Of a DNA stretch of 64,000 nucleotides, positions 55,785 through 64,000 are shown in pieces. A model generated the notes under the pieces. It had not been told where the DNA came from. It saw only the letters and a list, made by a program, of their open reading frames with translations, and did no database searches. The number at the start of each line of letters is the position of its first letter. Positions within the stretch are counted from its first letter, which is position 1. The translations under genes were made by a program, and so were the position numbers. This DNA comes from a virus: positions 62,001-126,000 of IMG/VR virus record IMGVR_UViG_3300043411_001575, one strand, 5' to 3'.

Positions 55785-56180
55785 ATGGAAATCAAATTAA
55801 CACCCCAAGAGAGCGAAAGCTATTTTTATAACGCTTTATGCAACGGAATTGATTATGTATCGGGATATGGACTAGAGTTCAATTATAAATCAGAAGACTA
55901 CCAAAAAGCTAAAAAAGTTTGGGCTAAGGCTAATCCTGATAGTTCACCATGTAGAGAAGATATATGGCTGCAAATATTAAGAAATGGTGGCGAATTAACG
56001 CTTATTGACCATGAGTGTGAAGGTGAGTACACTAAGTCAATAAACATTAAACATGTACACGAAAGAGTTCAATTAACGGAGGTTCAACATTTATTAGATA
56101 TGCGAAATGAAAATGATGATGCTACTACGGCTGATTGCATACTTCAAACTTGCTTTTACGAAGAGATAATTTTCGGATAA
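55785..56180 (+). CDS. Unknown 131-aa protein
   Basis: Has YFYNALCNGIDYVSGYGLEF, LQILRNGGELTLIDHECEGE and an Asp-rich C-terminus. This layout matches a Bacteroidota phage/plasmid protein family of unknown function, but I cannot name it. Confidence 0.72.
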   Translation: MEIKLTPQESESYFYNALCNGIDYVSGYGLEFNYKSEDYQKAKKVWAKANPDSSPCREDIWLQILRNGGELTLIDHECEGEYTKSINIKHVHERVQLTEVQHLLDMRNENDDATTADCILQTCFYEEIIFG

Positions 56181-56199
56181 AATAATCAAATACAAAAAC

Positions 56200-56484
56200 A
56201 TGGAAACCATAATAAATAAATTCGGGGAACAACAGACGAGTTGGACAAGTCACAAGCACCCAAATAATCCTGATTTCATGCAGGTTGTTAAGTACACTCA
56301 TATTGTTAAATCAGATGGCAAAACTTCTTTACATTGGAGCTTATTTAACGCTTCATCTAATGATAATCATGTTATACCAAATATAACATTAGAAGAAGCA
56401 AAAAGTAGATTTACAGATGTAAATGAAAAAGAAATTACTGAGGAGAATTTTCAAAAATGGTTAAATGAAAAAAAACACCAATAA
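56200..56484 (+). CDS. Unknown 94-aa protein
   Basis: Small protein with WTSHKHPNNPDFMQVVKYTH and a helix EEAKSRFTDVNEKEI. Second small gene of the right-arm block. No family is recognised. Confidence 0.66.
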   Translation: METIINKFGEQQTSWTSHKHPNNPDFMQVVKYTHIVKSDGKTSLHWSLFNASSNDNHVIPNITLEEAKSRFTDVNEKEITEENFQKWLNEKKHQ

Positions 56485-56495
56485 AACAAGAAATC

Positions 56496-56807
56496 ATGGA
56501 TACAGAAAACGAAATACAAGAAGACATAAAGCATATTTTAATCTTCGATAGCAAAGGTGATTATTATTGTGAAACGAATGGAGTAACAAATGCAGGTAAA
56601 ATAACAGGTGCTAATCCATCAAATATTTTTAGAGTAGCTAATAATGGAGACATAATCAGCACAAGTGATTATTACTTCATTAGCAGGTCAACTACTAGAC
56701 AAACAATTGCAGACTTAGAACTCGCTATAAAACTAATCATTATCTGTAAAGATACAAGGGGGCTTTCAAATAGAATTAGAGAAATTTTAAAAACAATTAA
56801 AAAGTAA
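56496..56807 (+). CDS. Unknown 103-aa protein
   Basis: N-terminal strands (ILIFDSKGDYYCETNGVTNA) and a helical C-terminus (TIADLELAIKLIIICKDTRG). No family is recognised. Confidence 0.66.
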   Translation: MDTENEIQEDIKHILIFDSKGDYYCETNGVTNAGKITGANPSNIFRVANNGDIISTSDYYFISRSTTRQTIADLELAIKLIIICKDTRGLSNRIREILKTIKK

Positions 56808-56814
56808 AACAGCC

Positions 56815-57300
56815 ATGAAAAAAGAATTAAGCTTAGGTAAAGTAGCCTACGACGGAAAAACAAAGTCAAACGAGGTAAGTCTTGAATTGAGAATAGAAAC
56901 TAAAAAAGAGTGCATCGATTGGGATACATTGAAGCCAATTAAGAATGTAACCGAATTAGCAATCAGTGGGAATATTTGGAACAGCAAAAAAACTGATGTT
57001 TATTGTGGCGGTCAGTGCTTAGATACTATCTCTGAATTCATTAAAACAAAAGAGTTTAATCGTATTAAAGCTATTTGGGAAGAATACCACCTAAACGATA
57101 TGAATGCAGGAACTAAAGCTCAAACTGAGGCTATCAGAAAATGGGAAGCTAAGGGTAACAAATATGATTACACTAATGCTTGTAACCACCTTAAAAAAAT
57201 TGGACTTCTTCACGATAGAGGATACCAATATGGAACAGGATGGTTGTGTCAACAAATACCATCTGAAGTAATTAAGGAAATAGAAACTCTTTTTAGTTAA
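56815..57300 (+). CDS. Conserved phage/plasmid protein, 161 aa
   Basis: IWEEYHLNDMNAGTKAQTEA, then a Trp-containing linker and YQYGTGWLCQQIPSEV. The W-H-LND-AGT-Q and YGT-WL patterns define a protein family often seen in phages and mobile elements, whose function is unknown. It starts 7 nt after the preceding gene. Confidence 0.78.
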   Translation: MKKELSLGKVAYDGKTKSNEVSLELRIETKKECIDWDTLKPIKNVTELAISGNIWNSKKTDVYCGGQCLDTISEFIKTKEFNRIKAIWEEYHLNDMNAGTKAQTEAIRKWEAKGNKYDYTNACNHLKKIGLLHDRGYQYGTGWLCQQIPSEVIKEIETLFS

Positions 57301-57325
57301 TTTTAATCATAAAAAAAATAAAGTT

Positions 57326-57778
57326 ATGAAAGAATTAATAACTAACTCGCTAAATGATGCTTTTATTCTTTTAGAAAAGCAAGTACCGCAAACAAAAAGG
57401 AAAACTGAGAGCATAAGCATTCAAGGTGTAAAGCCATTAGAACTTTCATCATTCATGAAAGATAATAGTGTACCAAATGATGCTTATTTTAGTGGAAGAG
57501 ATAACGGATATGATGCTTGGGACGATATTATTTTAGCTTGGGAAGTAGACGTACCTACAACAGATAAAGATAAATTATTATTCAAAAGAAAAAGATTCTC
57601 AGATATTGCTTTCAGACTCGTATATGATTTGTTAACAAAATGTGGGTACAAAAGAGTTGGATATAACACAGGTTTATTAAAAGAATTTAAAGATACAACA
57701 GTGTACGACATGTATGTTAATAAAGAATTTGATAGACTAGTTAAATACTACTCATTACCATTTATTAAAGAATCATAA
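57326..57778 (+). CDS. Unknown 150-aa protein
   Basis: Contains PNDAYFSGRDNGYDAWDDII and ILAWEVDVPTTDKD. Probably alpha/beta. Recognisable as a repeated phage type but without known function. Confidence 0.7.
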   Translation: MKELITNSLNDAFILLEKQVPQTKRKTESISIQGVKPLELSSFMKDNSVPNDAYFSGRDNGYDAWDDIILAWEVDVPTTDKDKLLFKRKRFSDIAFRLVYDLLTKCGYKRVGYNTGLLKEFKDTTVYDMYVNKEFDRLVKYYSLPFIKES

Positions 57779-57827
57779 GTAAACCTATACGTATAATTAA
57801 AAGTTAAACAACTAAAAAACAATAACT

Positions 57828-58154
57828 ATGCAACATTTATTTGTAACATACGAAATAGCTAAGAAGCTAAAAGAATTAGGATTTGATAGACTTTGTTTCA
57901 CATATTTTTTTGCAGGTACTAATGATTTATATAATGGTACTGTAAGAATGTACAACTTTAATAAAGGATTAGAAACTTCTGCTCCACTATGGCAACAAGC
58001 TATTGATTGGTTTTACGATAACCACGAGATTTTAATAGTTCAGATTCCATCTTACAGTATGAAAGTTTGGGAAGTAAGTAAAAAAGGGAATAAAGATGTA
58101 ATTTCAGGGCTATCAATTAACAAGGCAATCGAGGAAGCAATTAAATTAATTTAA
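57828..58154 (+). CDS. Unknown 108-aa protein
   Basis: LFVTYEIAKKLKELGFDRLC then WQQAIDWFYDNHEILIVQIP fits a small phage family that begins with a helix-turn and has a WLREKH-like central helix. Function unknown. Confidence 0.74.
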   Translation: MQHLFVTYEIAKKLKELGFDRLCFTYFFAGTNDLYNGTVRMYNFNKGLETSAPLWQQAIDWFYDNHEILIVQIPSYSMKVWEVSKKGNKDVISGLSINKAIEEAIKLI

Positions 58155-58166
58155 AAAAAACAAATC

Positions 58167-58394
58167 GTGGAAAATTCAAACATAAATTCAGGTTCAGAAG
58201 TATTTCGCCCAAAGACAAGAGGTGAGCTATATGATAAAATTAAAGAAGGTGTTAAATGTGAAGTAGTAGCTTCAAACAAAGCGTTTACATCACTTGCACT
58301 ACAATCACTAGCAATCATTAAAAAAGAAGGGCTTAAATTCAAAACTAGTCCTTCAAAAAACATAGGGTGGGTAATTTTCGAAAAGTCAGTTTAA
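58167..58394 (+). CDS. Unknown 75-aa protein, GTG start
   Basis: VFRPKTRGELYDKIKEGVKC and SLALQSLAIIKKEGLKFKTS. It starts at GTG 58167 (first codon of a run that matches the following ORF spacing). No family is recognised. Confidence 0.62.
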   Translation: MENSNINSGSEVFRPKTRGELYDKIKEGVKCEVVASNKAFTSLALQSLAIIKKEGLKFKTSPSKNIGWVIFEKSV

Positions 58395-58415
58395 CTAATT
58401 TTAAAAAAAACGATT

Positions 58416-58631
58416 ATGGACGACATAAAAATCGGGGACTTTGTAAAAGGTTCTTATAAGTTCGGGTGTATCTGTGGAGTTGTTGTTGATGTTAAAAAAT
58501 CAATTGTAATAATTAAAAAATGTAATCAACATTACAATGAATATACTCTCACAGAAAAATTAGTAAATGTAACAAAAAGCAGAATTAGAGAAGTAGGTTT
58601 AAATGAAAACGAAACATTAAAATTAAGTTAA
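58416..58631 (+). CDS. Unknown 71-aa protein
   Basis: Basic SH3-like small protein (IKIGDFVKGSYKFGCICGVV, then VVDVKKSIVIIKKCN). The KIGDFV start also occurs in the 67-aa gene at 7232. No function known. Confidence 0.66.
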   Translation: MDDIKIGDFVKGSYKFGCICGVVVDVKKSIVIIKKCNQHYNEYTLTEKLVNVTKSRIREVGLNENETLKLS

Positions 58632-58632
58632 A

Positions 58633-59064
58633 ATGAAAACTAAAGAAGTTGAAACTAAAAACAGATTAATTCTAAGAATAAACCTGTACGTTGATTATAC
58701 AAACGATACTCAACCATTAACTGAAAACCATAAGTTGTTTGAAGTAATAAAAGAAACAGAACACCGATTATACTTCAAGGGTGGCGGCTATACAAACAAA
58801 GAAAATATTGGTGATGTAAAAGGAACAATGAGTGTTATTGAAACAGCAGATAACAACTACAAAACAATATTCAATTCTTCAATCTATTGTAATCCTGAAG
58901 ACGAACAAGAGTACCAAGCATTACTAAGAGCTGACTTCATTAATCAAGTTACAAAGATGAAAAACCAAGTATCTAAGTTCCACAGCCTTTACGCTCATGA
59001 TGATATTCTCCCATCAGATTCAGATTATGTTGTCGTAACTAAAAAATCGGAAGTAGTAATTTAA
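58633..59064 (+). CDS. Unknown 143-aa protein
   Basis: Beta-rich first half (RLILRINLYVDYTNDTQPLT), helix in the second (FINQVTKMKNQVSKFHSLYA). 1 nt after the preceding stop. No family is recognised. Confidence 0.68.
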   Translation: MKTKEVETKNRLILRINLYVDYTNDTQPLTENHKLFEVIKETEHRLYFKGGGYTNKENIGDVKGTMSVIETADNNYKTIFNSSIYCNPEDEQEYQALLRADFINQVTKMKNQVSKFHSLYAHDDILPSDSDYVVVTKKSEVVI

Positions 59065-59078
59065 AAAAAACAAAAGCC

Positions 59079-59210
59079 ATGATTTACCTTACAATTTTTA
59101 ATACAATAGCAATCATCGTAATTTTCTTTTTACTAGGTATACACAAAAAGTTTAGCATCGAGGTAAAAACAACTTTTTTTGATAAAACAAAAGTTGGCAT
59201 TCAATTTTAA
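59079..59210 (+). CDS. Small membrane protein, 43 aa
   Basis: MIYLTIFNTIAIIVIFFLLG forms one transmembrane helix, then a short Lys-rich tail. It fits the spacing of the block. Confidence 0.6.
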   Translation: MIYLTIFNTIAIIVIFFLLGIHKKFSIEVKTTFFDKTKVGIQF

Positions 59211-59223
59211 CAATAGAGGGTTC

Positions 59224-59451
59224 ATGTATATTCCTTTAAGAAATAGAAGAAAGATTGAACTACACGAAGAAGTTTGTAGATTAATAGCAGGAAGTGAGCA
59301 GAATAGAATATATACTCTAAACGCTAAATTTTCTTGGGTAAAAACAGATAGGGAATTATATGAATTCGAGAAAGAATATTCTACTGTAGATAGAAAGATT
59401 GTTGAAACGCTAGTATCTAATTTCAAAAACAAAAATCATGGAACTCAATAA
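59224..59451 (+). CDS. Unknown 75-aa protein
   Basis: MYIPLRNRRKIELHEEVCRL and a helical C-terminus. ATG 59224 is chosen; in-frame codons before it overlap the membrane peptide. Overlaps the next gene by 14 bases. Confidence 0.64.
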   Translation: MYIPLRNRRKIELHEEVCRLIAGSEQNRIYTLNAKFSWVKTDRELYEFEKEYSTVDRKIVETLVSNFKNKNHGTQ

Positions 59452-59698
59452 AATTTTAGAAAACCTTTGTTACTATGACAAGCGCAATCCTAACTGCACA
59501 ATGGATGATAAGGAATTAAAAGAGCATCGTGAAAGCAGAAAACGTAATAATTTAATCGCTTTGAAAAATCTACGAGCAAAAGGTGTGAAAATAACTGAAT
59601 ACGAATCAGGTTGCTCATGTGACAACTGCTTCTACGGGAGAACAGAATTAGCAGAGGAAATTTTAAAACTTAAAAATATTCAAAATGAAACAGTATAA
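59438..59698 (+). CDS. Unknown 86-aa protein
   Basis: ENLCYYDKRNPNCTMDDKEL then YESGCSCDNCFYGRTELAEE; the Cys cluster (C-S-C-D-N-C) suggests a metal site. Overlaps the neighbours on both sides by about 14 bases. Confidence 0.68.
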   Translation: MELNKILENLCYYDKRNPNCTMDDKELKEHRESRKRNNLIALKNLRAKGVKITEYESGCSCDNCFYGRTELAEEILKLKNIQNETV

Positions 59699-59885
59699 AT
59701 ACAAGGTAATATACCTTAACGGAAACGAAGAAACATTCACCTGTAATGGTTTCAATTCTGCAATTATTTTAGGCATGGCTCATGCTATCCATAAAGCTTG
59801 GGATATGAGAATAAAATACATCACCGATGAAAAAGGTGTACAAATTAAGGATATTGAATCACCTACTTACAATTATTCACATTAA
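59685..59885 (+). CDS. Unknown 66-aa protein
   Basis: KYKVIYLNGNEETFTCNGFN then a helix (AIILGMAHAIHKAWDMRIKY). Small phage-type alpha/beta protein of unknown function. Confidence 0.66.
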   Translation: MKQYKYKVIYLNGNEETFTCNGFNSAIILGMAHAIHKAWDMRIKYITDEKGVQIKDIESPTYNYSH

Positions 59886-59897
59886 AAGCCAAGCTCA

Positions 59898-60293
59898 ATG
59901 AAAAATAAACCTATAAAAATATCAATCCCATTTGGCTTATCTGCAAAAGATGAAGTTAATGCAATATCAGAAATGCTTATTCAAAAAAAATTAAGCGGAA
60001 AAGGGGTAAATGAAAATAAAAAGCAGATTGGCGATAGAGTTGATGTTCATTACTTAGAACAAACAATTATTGTAAAACGTGTTCCAAAAGAAAAAATTAT
60101 CGAACACGTTAAATGTTCTGCGTGTAATTGTGATTATCAGAGTGACTTATTTTTTCCTGTATTTGTTAACTATGGTGGCAAAAACAAAAAATTAAAATTT
60201 TGTTCTGTTATCTGCCAAGAAAATGTAATTGATTTATGTGGAGAAGGCAGAGCGTCAAAGAAAAATAATTTAAAACCACTTTTTAAACACTAA
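59898..60293 (+). CDS. Unknown 131-aa protein with Cys cluster
   Basis: VKCSACNCDYQSDLFFPVFV followed by KLKFCSVICQENVIDLCGEG; Cys spacing (CSAC ... CSVIC) suggests a zinc finger in the C-terminal half. A helical N-terminus precedes it. Confidence 0.68.
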   Translation: MKNKPIKISIPFGLSAKDEVNAISEMLIQKKLSGKGVNENKKQIGDRVDVHYLEQTIIVKRVPKEKIIEHVKCSACNCDYQSDLFFPVFVNYGGKNKKLKFCSVICQENVIDLCGEGRASKKNNLKPLFKH

Positions 60294-60300
60294 AAACAAA

Positions 60301-60471
60301 ATGAAAACAACAGCAACAGGTTATCGAATTTCTAAAAATGGTAGCATTATACCATCAATAGAAAAAGAAGCAATTAAGAAAACTTCATACGAAGGTAATT
60401 GCATTAAAGAAGAAGGTATTTATTACTTCTTTGACAGAAAACAAGGAAATATTTTCATTTATTTACCCTAA
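60301..60471 (+). CDS. Unknown 56-aa protein
   Basis: KTTATGYRISKNGSIIPSIE, then a beta-rich end (YYFFDRKQGNIFIYLP). 7 nt after the preceding stop. No family is recognised. Confidence 0.6.
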   Translation: MKTTATGYRISKNGSIIPSIEKEAIKKTSYEGNCIKEEGIYYFFDRKQGNIFIYLP

Positions 60472-60481
60472 CAAAAAAATC

Positions 60482-60832
60482 ATGGAACTAAGTAAAGAAC
60501 AAATCATTGATGATTATAAAAGAAGATTAGAAAATATTTCTGAATTAATCAAAAGTCAAACACATAATGGAAGTGTTTACGACATACAAAAAAGAGAAAG
60601 ACTTGTCACTAAGCAATCTGAATATAGAACTTTTATATCAGATTTATCAAAATTAGCTCCTGCTAAAAATAATACTCAATCTAAAATTGACGAGTATACT
60701 GAAATGTTGAATAACATGAAGGAAAATCAATCTAAAGAAATTGACCATCTAAATGATGAGCAAATTCATTCTTACGAAGAATGTATCAGATTAACAGCAG
60801 GTTTCATTAAAACACTAAAAGAATTACTTTAA
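60482..60832 (+). CDS. Coiled-coil protein, 116 aa
   Basis: Two long charged helices (DYKRRLENISELIKSQ and EYTEMLNNMKENQSKEIDHL). ATG 60482 is chosen, because earlier in-frame codons overlap the 56-aa gene. Function unknown. Confidence 0.68.
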   Translation: MELSKEQIIDDYKRRLENISELIKSQTHNGSVYDIQKRERLVTKQSEYRTFISDLSKLAPAKNNTQSKIDEYTEMLNNMKENQSKEIDHLNDEQIHSYEECIRLTAGFIKTLKELL

Positions 60833-60893
60833 AAAAATAATCGTTCTTTATAAAAAATCAACCCAATTTAAAAACAAAAAAACAAAAACAGTT

Positions 60894-61589
60894 ATGCAAA
60901 CACAAGCAAACGAAGTTACTTCAAAAAAACAAAACACAGGTAACACAGAAAAAAAAGTAAACAATGGAGAAGGAGTTAAATTAGCATTTGAAAATGCTAT
61001 GAATAAACTACCTGAAAAATTAGATGGTCTTTGGGAAAAAGAAGGCGGAAAAAAATTCCTCAGCCATTTAATGTTCTCCTTCTTGCCAATCAACAGAAAA
61101 GAAGTATTTCAAATCGGAAATTTTGATTTACACAAAAAGTACAATGATGTACCTAAGATTTGTGCGCTTACAGGATTCGCTGTTGCTGATGTTACTTTTT
61201 CAATGGATGAAGTTACAAAAAATCATTTCCAAGAAAAAGGATTGAAAGTTAATAAATTGGTTTTCAACATCCCTTGTGTTGGTAGTACTGAATCAACAAA
61301 AATGGTTTCTACTTTTGCACTAAACATATTTAATGATTGGGTTCTTAAGGCTCTTGGAGAAGGAGAAACTAAAAAGTCCAATGAGATTAATAAAATCATA
61401 ACTGCTGCACGAAGAAAAGCAGACGGAACATTCAAGGTTAAAACAGAAGAAGCTCCTAAGAAGAAAAAAGTAGTATCTGAAAACACTAAGAATTTAGTAG
61501 TAGATAATCAAATTGTTGGTGAGCAAAAACCTCAAACCTATACTATGGGTGACAAATTTGATTTCAGTAAACTAAAATTTAACGATTAA
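60894..61589 (+). CDS. Unknown 231-aa protein
   Basis: Disordered Asn/Lys-rich start, then a globular domain (FENAMNKLPEKLDGLWEKEG, VNKLVFNIPCVGSTESTKMV) and a Lys-rich linker EEAPKKKKV before a short C-terminal motif FDFSKLKFN. Possibly an abundant structural or DNA-binding protein. The strong terminator after it supports high expression. Confidence 0.68.
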   Translation: MQTQANEVTSKKQNTGNTEKKVNNGEGVKLAFENAMNKLPEKLDGLWEKEGGKKFLSHLMFSFLPINRKEVFQIGNFDLHKKYNDVPKICALTGFAVADVTFSMDEVTKNHFQEKGLKVNKLVFNIPCVGSTESTKMVSTFALNIFNDWVLKALGEGETKKSNEINKIITAARRKADGTFKVKTEEAPKKKKVVSENTKNLVVDNQIVGEQKPQTYTMGDKFDFSKLKFND

Positions 61590-61599
61590 AAAAAACAAT

Positions 61600-61630
61600 A
61601 ATCCCCATTTACAAAAGTAGATGGGGATTT
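61600..61630 (+). terminator. Rho-independent terminator
   Basis: AATCCCCAT/ATGGGGATT, 9-bp stem with 12-nt loop, followed by a short T run. Confidence 0.82.
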
Positions 61631-61668
61631 AATTAAAAAAAGTTGGTAAATAATTTAATATAAATACC

Positions 61669-62325
61669 ATGAAAGAATTTACATTGTTTTGGTTGAATGG
61701 AAAATCCGAATTGATTTCCGCAACTACAATTGAAGAAGCTGTAACATCAATTACTAAAAAAGGAAGAGTTGTTTATTATCATGAAGGTAATTGCCTAGAT
61801 GATTATGAGTTTGATAGAAATGATAAATTTTGGTCTCCAAAAGCTAATGTAGAATTTAATTTAGAATTTTTTCCATTAGAAATGCAGGAAGGAGCAACCG
61901 ATAAAAAAGGAAATACAATCCGCTCATTCTTCATTGATGATACAGGAAAGAATAAGCTTATTGTTAAGCAAAACAATAAACTAATAACACTTACTCTTAA
62001 ATTAGGAGAAACTAAACCACGCCATATAGGTACTGCTACAAAAAGTACAAGAACTATTGCTATGGTAAGAACAAGGGATAAACATTTGTTTCGTAAAGGG
62101 AATGCTTATGGATTCGGATACTACGTACTAAAAAATCAATCTCTTATTGATTGGGTTAGATTATCCGACGACTTAGGTAATCATTGGAAAATACCTGTTA
62201 GATACATAGTTGAAAAAGGTAAGTTTCTATACTTTAAAAATCAAGGTTTCGAGTTGCAACGTTTTGTTTCACTTGAAGCACTTGAACAATTCAGAATTAC
62301 AGAACGAGAAAATAGAAGATTTTAA
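61669..62325 (+). CDS. Unknown 218-aa protein
   Basis: N-terminal FTLFWLNGKSELISATTIEE, a middle region with RTIAMVRTRDKHLFRKGNAY and a C-terminal part. May combine two small domains. No family is recognised. Confidence 0.68.
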   Translation: MKEFTLFWLNGKSELISATTIEEAVTSITKKGRVVYYHEGNCLDDYEFDRNDKFWSPKANVEFNLEFFPLEMQEGATDKKGNTIRSFFIDDTGKNKLIVKQNNKLITLTLKLGETKPRHIGTATKSTRTIAMVRTRDKHLFRKGNAYGFGYYVLKNQSLIDWVRLSDDLGNHWKIPVRYIVEKGKFLYFKNQGFELQRFVSLEALEQFRITERENRRF

Positions 62326-62337
62326 AATCATAATAAA

Positions 62338-62544
62338 ATGGAAAAGACAAACTACGAAGTACTTTGGAGAAACGGAATTGAAAATGATATTTTCGAAACT
62401 GATGAACCTGTAGATAACGAAACTGTTTTCAAAACGTTTGCTCAAGCTAAGAAAAAATTACTCGCTCTACTAAAAAATGAAATCACTGAAGTGAAATTCA
62501 GGATTGAAGAGGTAAAGAAAAAAACTAAGGAAAATAACTTTTAA
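62338..62544 (+). CDS. Unknown 68-aa protein
   Basis: YEVLWRNGIENDIFETDEPV and a Lys/Glu helix. The first 20 residues recall the start of the 61669 protein (both W-x-N-G), a possible small duplication. Confidence 0.64.
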   Translation: MEKTNYEVLWRNGIENDIFETDEPVDNETVFKTFAQAKKKLLALLKNEITEVKFRIEEVKKKTKENNF

Positions 62545-62556
62545 AAAACGGAAATA

Positions 62557-62784
62557 ATGGAAGTAGAATTCACAAAAGAAGAAAACAAAATCATGGCTCT
62601 CATGTGTAAAGAGCTTTCTGATAGAGAAATTGGAATTAAGTTAAAATTAAAAACAAAGCTAGTAAACAAAAGAACTGCTGCTTTGATTATTAAGACTAAT
62701 TCAAAAACACGAGTAGGAGTAGCGTTATATTACTTCAAATCAAAACTTAAAAAAGAAAATCCAAAACCAATTATTAATTTATGA
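62557..62784 (+). CDS. LuxR/GerE-type HTH protein
   Basis: 75 aa: FTKEENKIMALMCKELSDRE, then IGIKLKLKTKLVNKRTAALI and KTNSKTRVGVALYYF. The order fits a GerE HTH: T-x-x-E, LSDREIG, then K-T/R ... V-x-x-Y. It would bind DNA. It overlaps the next gene by 4 bases. Confidence 0.75.
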   Translation: MEVEFTKEENKIMALMCKELSDREIGIKLKLKTKLVNKRTAALIIKTNSKTRVGVALYYFKSKLKKENPKPIINL

Positions 62785-63572
62785 TAATCAAAAATAAAAA
62801 TCAGGCAGGATTAAACTTCACTGAGTTTCAAAAACAAAGGTTAATAAAAGAAAGATTTGGTTCTATTGATTCTTTAAATATTGATGAGAATTTAAAAAGA
62901 ACCTCTAAGGATAGACTAATGAAAACAATAGAAGCAGATGGAAGTAAATTCTACCTGCTAACTAAAACTGTTTTAGATTTAGCCTCAAGAGTTAAGATTG
63001 ATTTGAATAATTTTGATTATAAATTTTTGGACACAATCACTGAGAACAAAATAACTTTCCTTTTGGGAGATAGATTCTATCGTTGGACAAAAACGGAAGG
63101 TAAAATAAATGTTCTTTGTGTTGAGCAACAAGAAATACCTGATTACATGAAGGGTGCATATCCAATAGGTACGACTCATGATATTTCTTACGTGTTTTTT
63201 TCTTTTGATACACATTATGGAGCATTATCTTTTCCTAATAATGCAGTAAAACCATTCAGTGAAGAAACAGCACTTGAATTCCTTCAGCTTTTAGTTTTCA
63301 CTGAACTTTCTCCGATTGAAACAAAGTCTATTTTTCCTAATCAAAGTACAGGAACTAGAAGAGCAGGAAAATACACAAATGATAGCAACTCAAAAGTTAT
63401 TATTGTTGATTCCACTTGGAATTTAAACATTGTGATAACAGGAGCATTTATTGTAAGTGGTTTTTTCCGCATGCAGCCATTTGGTGAAAATAATTCAAAA
63501 AGAAAATTAATTTGGATTTCTTCATTTAAAAAGAATGGATACACAAGAGGAGCAAAGAAAATTAATCATTAA
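62781..63572 (+). CDS. Unknown 263-aa protein
   Basis: Ends VSGFFRMQPFGENNSKRKLI, then WISSFKKNGYTRGAKKI, a C-terminal signature (G-x-F-R-x-Q-P ... KLIWI) shared by many phage proteins of unknown function. The middle is beta-rich and aromatic. Last gene before the TnpB unit. Confidence 0.72.
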   Translation: MIIKNKNQAGLNFTEFQKQRLIKERFGSIDSLNIDENLKRTSKDRLMKTIEADGSKFYLLTKTVLDLASRVKIDLNNFDYKFLDTITENKITFLLGDRFYRWTKTEGKINVLCVEQQEIPDYMKGAYPIGTTHDISYVFFSFDTHYGALSFPNNAVKPFSEETALEFLQLLVFTELSPIETKSIFPNQSTGTRRAGKYTNDSNSKVIIVDSTWNLNIVITGAFIVSGFFRMQPFGENNSKRKLIWISSFKKNGYTRGAKKINH

Positions 63573-63614
63573 AAAAAATGTTCATGGATGTTTTTTTTTA
63601 TTAAAAAAAAATTG

Positions 63615-63747
63615 TATATTTGCAATGCGCAATTAATTTTAGTCCATGAAAACCACAAAAAAATAAATATTTAAAATAAACCTTCAAGCAAGTAGGAATC
63701 TTCTCTATCATGGAGTTTTGATTGCGCAAACCTACTTGTAAGAAGGC
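63615..63747 (+). promoter_or_regulatory. Promoter and structured leader before tnpB
   Basis: TATATTTG at 63615-63622. Inverted repeats TGCGCAAT (63625)/ATTGCGCA (63721) and CCTTCAAGCAAGTAGG (63681)/CCTACTTGTAAGAAGG (63731) interleave, a pseudoknot-like layout. It may be the transposon left end or a regulatory RNA. Confidence 0.5.
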
Positions 63748-63756
63748 TCTTTTGCA

Positions 63757-64000
63757 ATGTTAACCTATAAAAGAAAACTAAAAATAACTAAGGCTCAGGA
63801 GGAAAGAATTTCTTCATGGATTGGTGCGTGTCGTTTGGTTTACAATATGGGCTTAGAAATTAAAAAAGAAACGTGGAAAAATAAACAGCAAAATGTTTCT
63901 GCTTATGATTTATCGAAACAACTTCCCTCAATAAAAGACGTAGAATGGGTAGCTGATGTTCCTGCTCAATGCCTTCAGAATTCATTGGAACGACTTGATA
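63757..64000 (+). CDS. tnpB: TnpB (IS200/IS605-family), N-terminal part
   Basis: MLTYKRKLKITKAQEERISS, then WIGACRLVYNMGLEIKKETW and SAYDLSKQLPSIKDVEW are the usual start of TnpB, the RNA-guided nuclease of IS605-type elements and ancestor of Cas12. The reading frame runs to the window edge, so the RuvC motifs are not visible. No tnpA is seen upstream. Confidence 0.85.
   Translation, partial: MLTYKRKLKITKAQEERISSWIGACRLVYNMGLEIKKETWKNKQQNVSAYDLSKQLPSIKDVEWVADVPAQCLQNSLERLD

Overview
This AT-rich window shows the hallmarks of a Bacteroidota genome. Promoters carry the TAnnTTTG -7 box, start codons follow A-rich leaders with no Shine-Dalgarno sequence, and several proteins resemble Flavobacteria-type phage or mobile-element proteins. 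No chromosomal housekeeping operon is visible. Two tRNA genes, a tmRNA, MazG-like, DnaQ-like and ParB-like proteins, an HNH endonuclease and long runs of small co-directional unknown genes point to a large phage, or less likely a plasmid or phage-plasmid. The host group and element type are inferences.

Left arm (1-15.3 kb). A leftward block holds tRNA-Met, tRNA-Thr, an HNH endonuclease, small proteins, a membrane-anchored serine hydrolase, a tmRNA whose halves are in circularly permuted order, and a candidate small RNA. From 3.3 kb a rightward block of tightly packed early-type genes follows. Its promoters share a CGGTCAAA element just downstream of the -7 box.

Centre (15.36-53.65 kb). This is the main discovery: an integron-like array of about 53 gene cassettes separated by attC-like imperfect palindromes (R'' ...AACG, R' GTTRRRY). 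In nearly every cassette the first 8-12 bases are the reverse complement of the last 8-12 bases before the next site, so an excised circle would form one continuous hairpin site. Twenty-one cassettes carry a DNA methyltransferase, and no restriction endonuclease is recognisable. Other cassettes carry a PAPS-reductase-like protein, a kinase-like protein, a HAD-like phosphatase, DUF551, DUF4326 and SEC-C proteins, or tiny unknown proteins. Seven cassettes have promoter A, variable small genes and the same ~50-aa HTH gene. Five have promoter B, variable small genes and a ribbon-helix-helix-like gene. Both layouts resemble acr-aca anti-defence operons. Four sites carry a whole gene inside the attC loop. 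Fifteen genes start inside the upstream attC. A tyrosine recombinase without the IntI-specific insertion follows the last cassette at 53.7 kb. I read the array as an exchangeable anti-restriction and anti-defence arsenal.

Right arm (54.6-64 kb). A polymerase-palm-like protein, an intergenic region with three GGTA...TACC palindromes, and about 22 small rightward unknown genes lead to a TnpB gene cut by the window edge.
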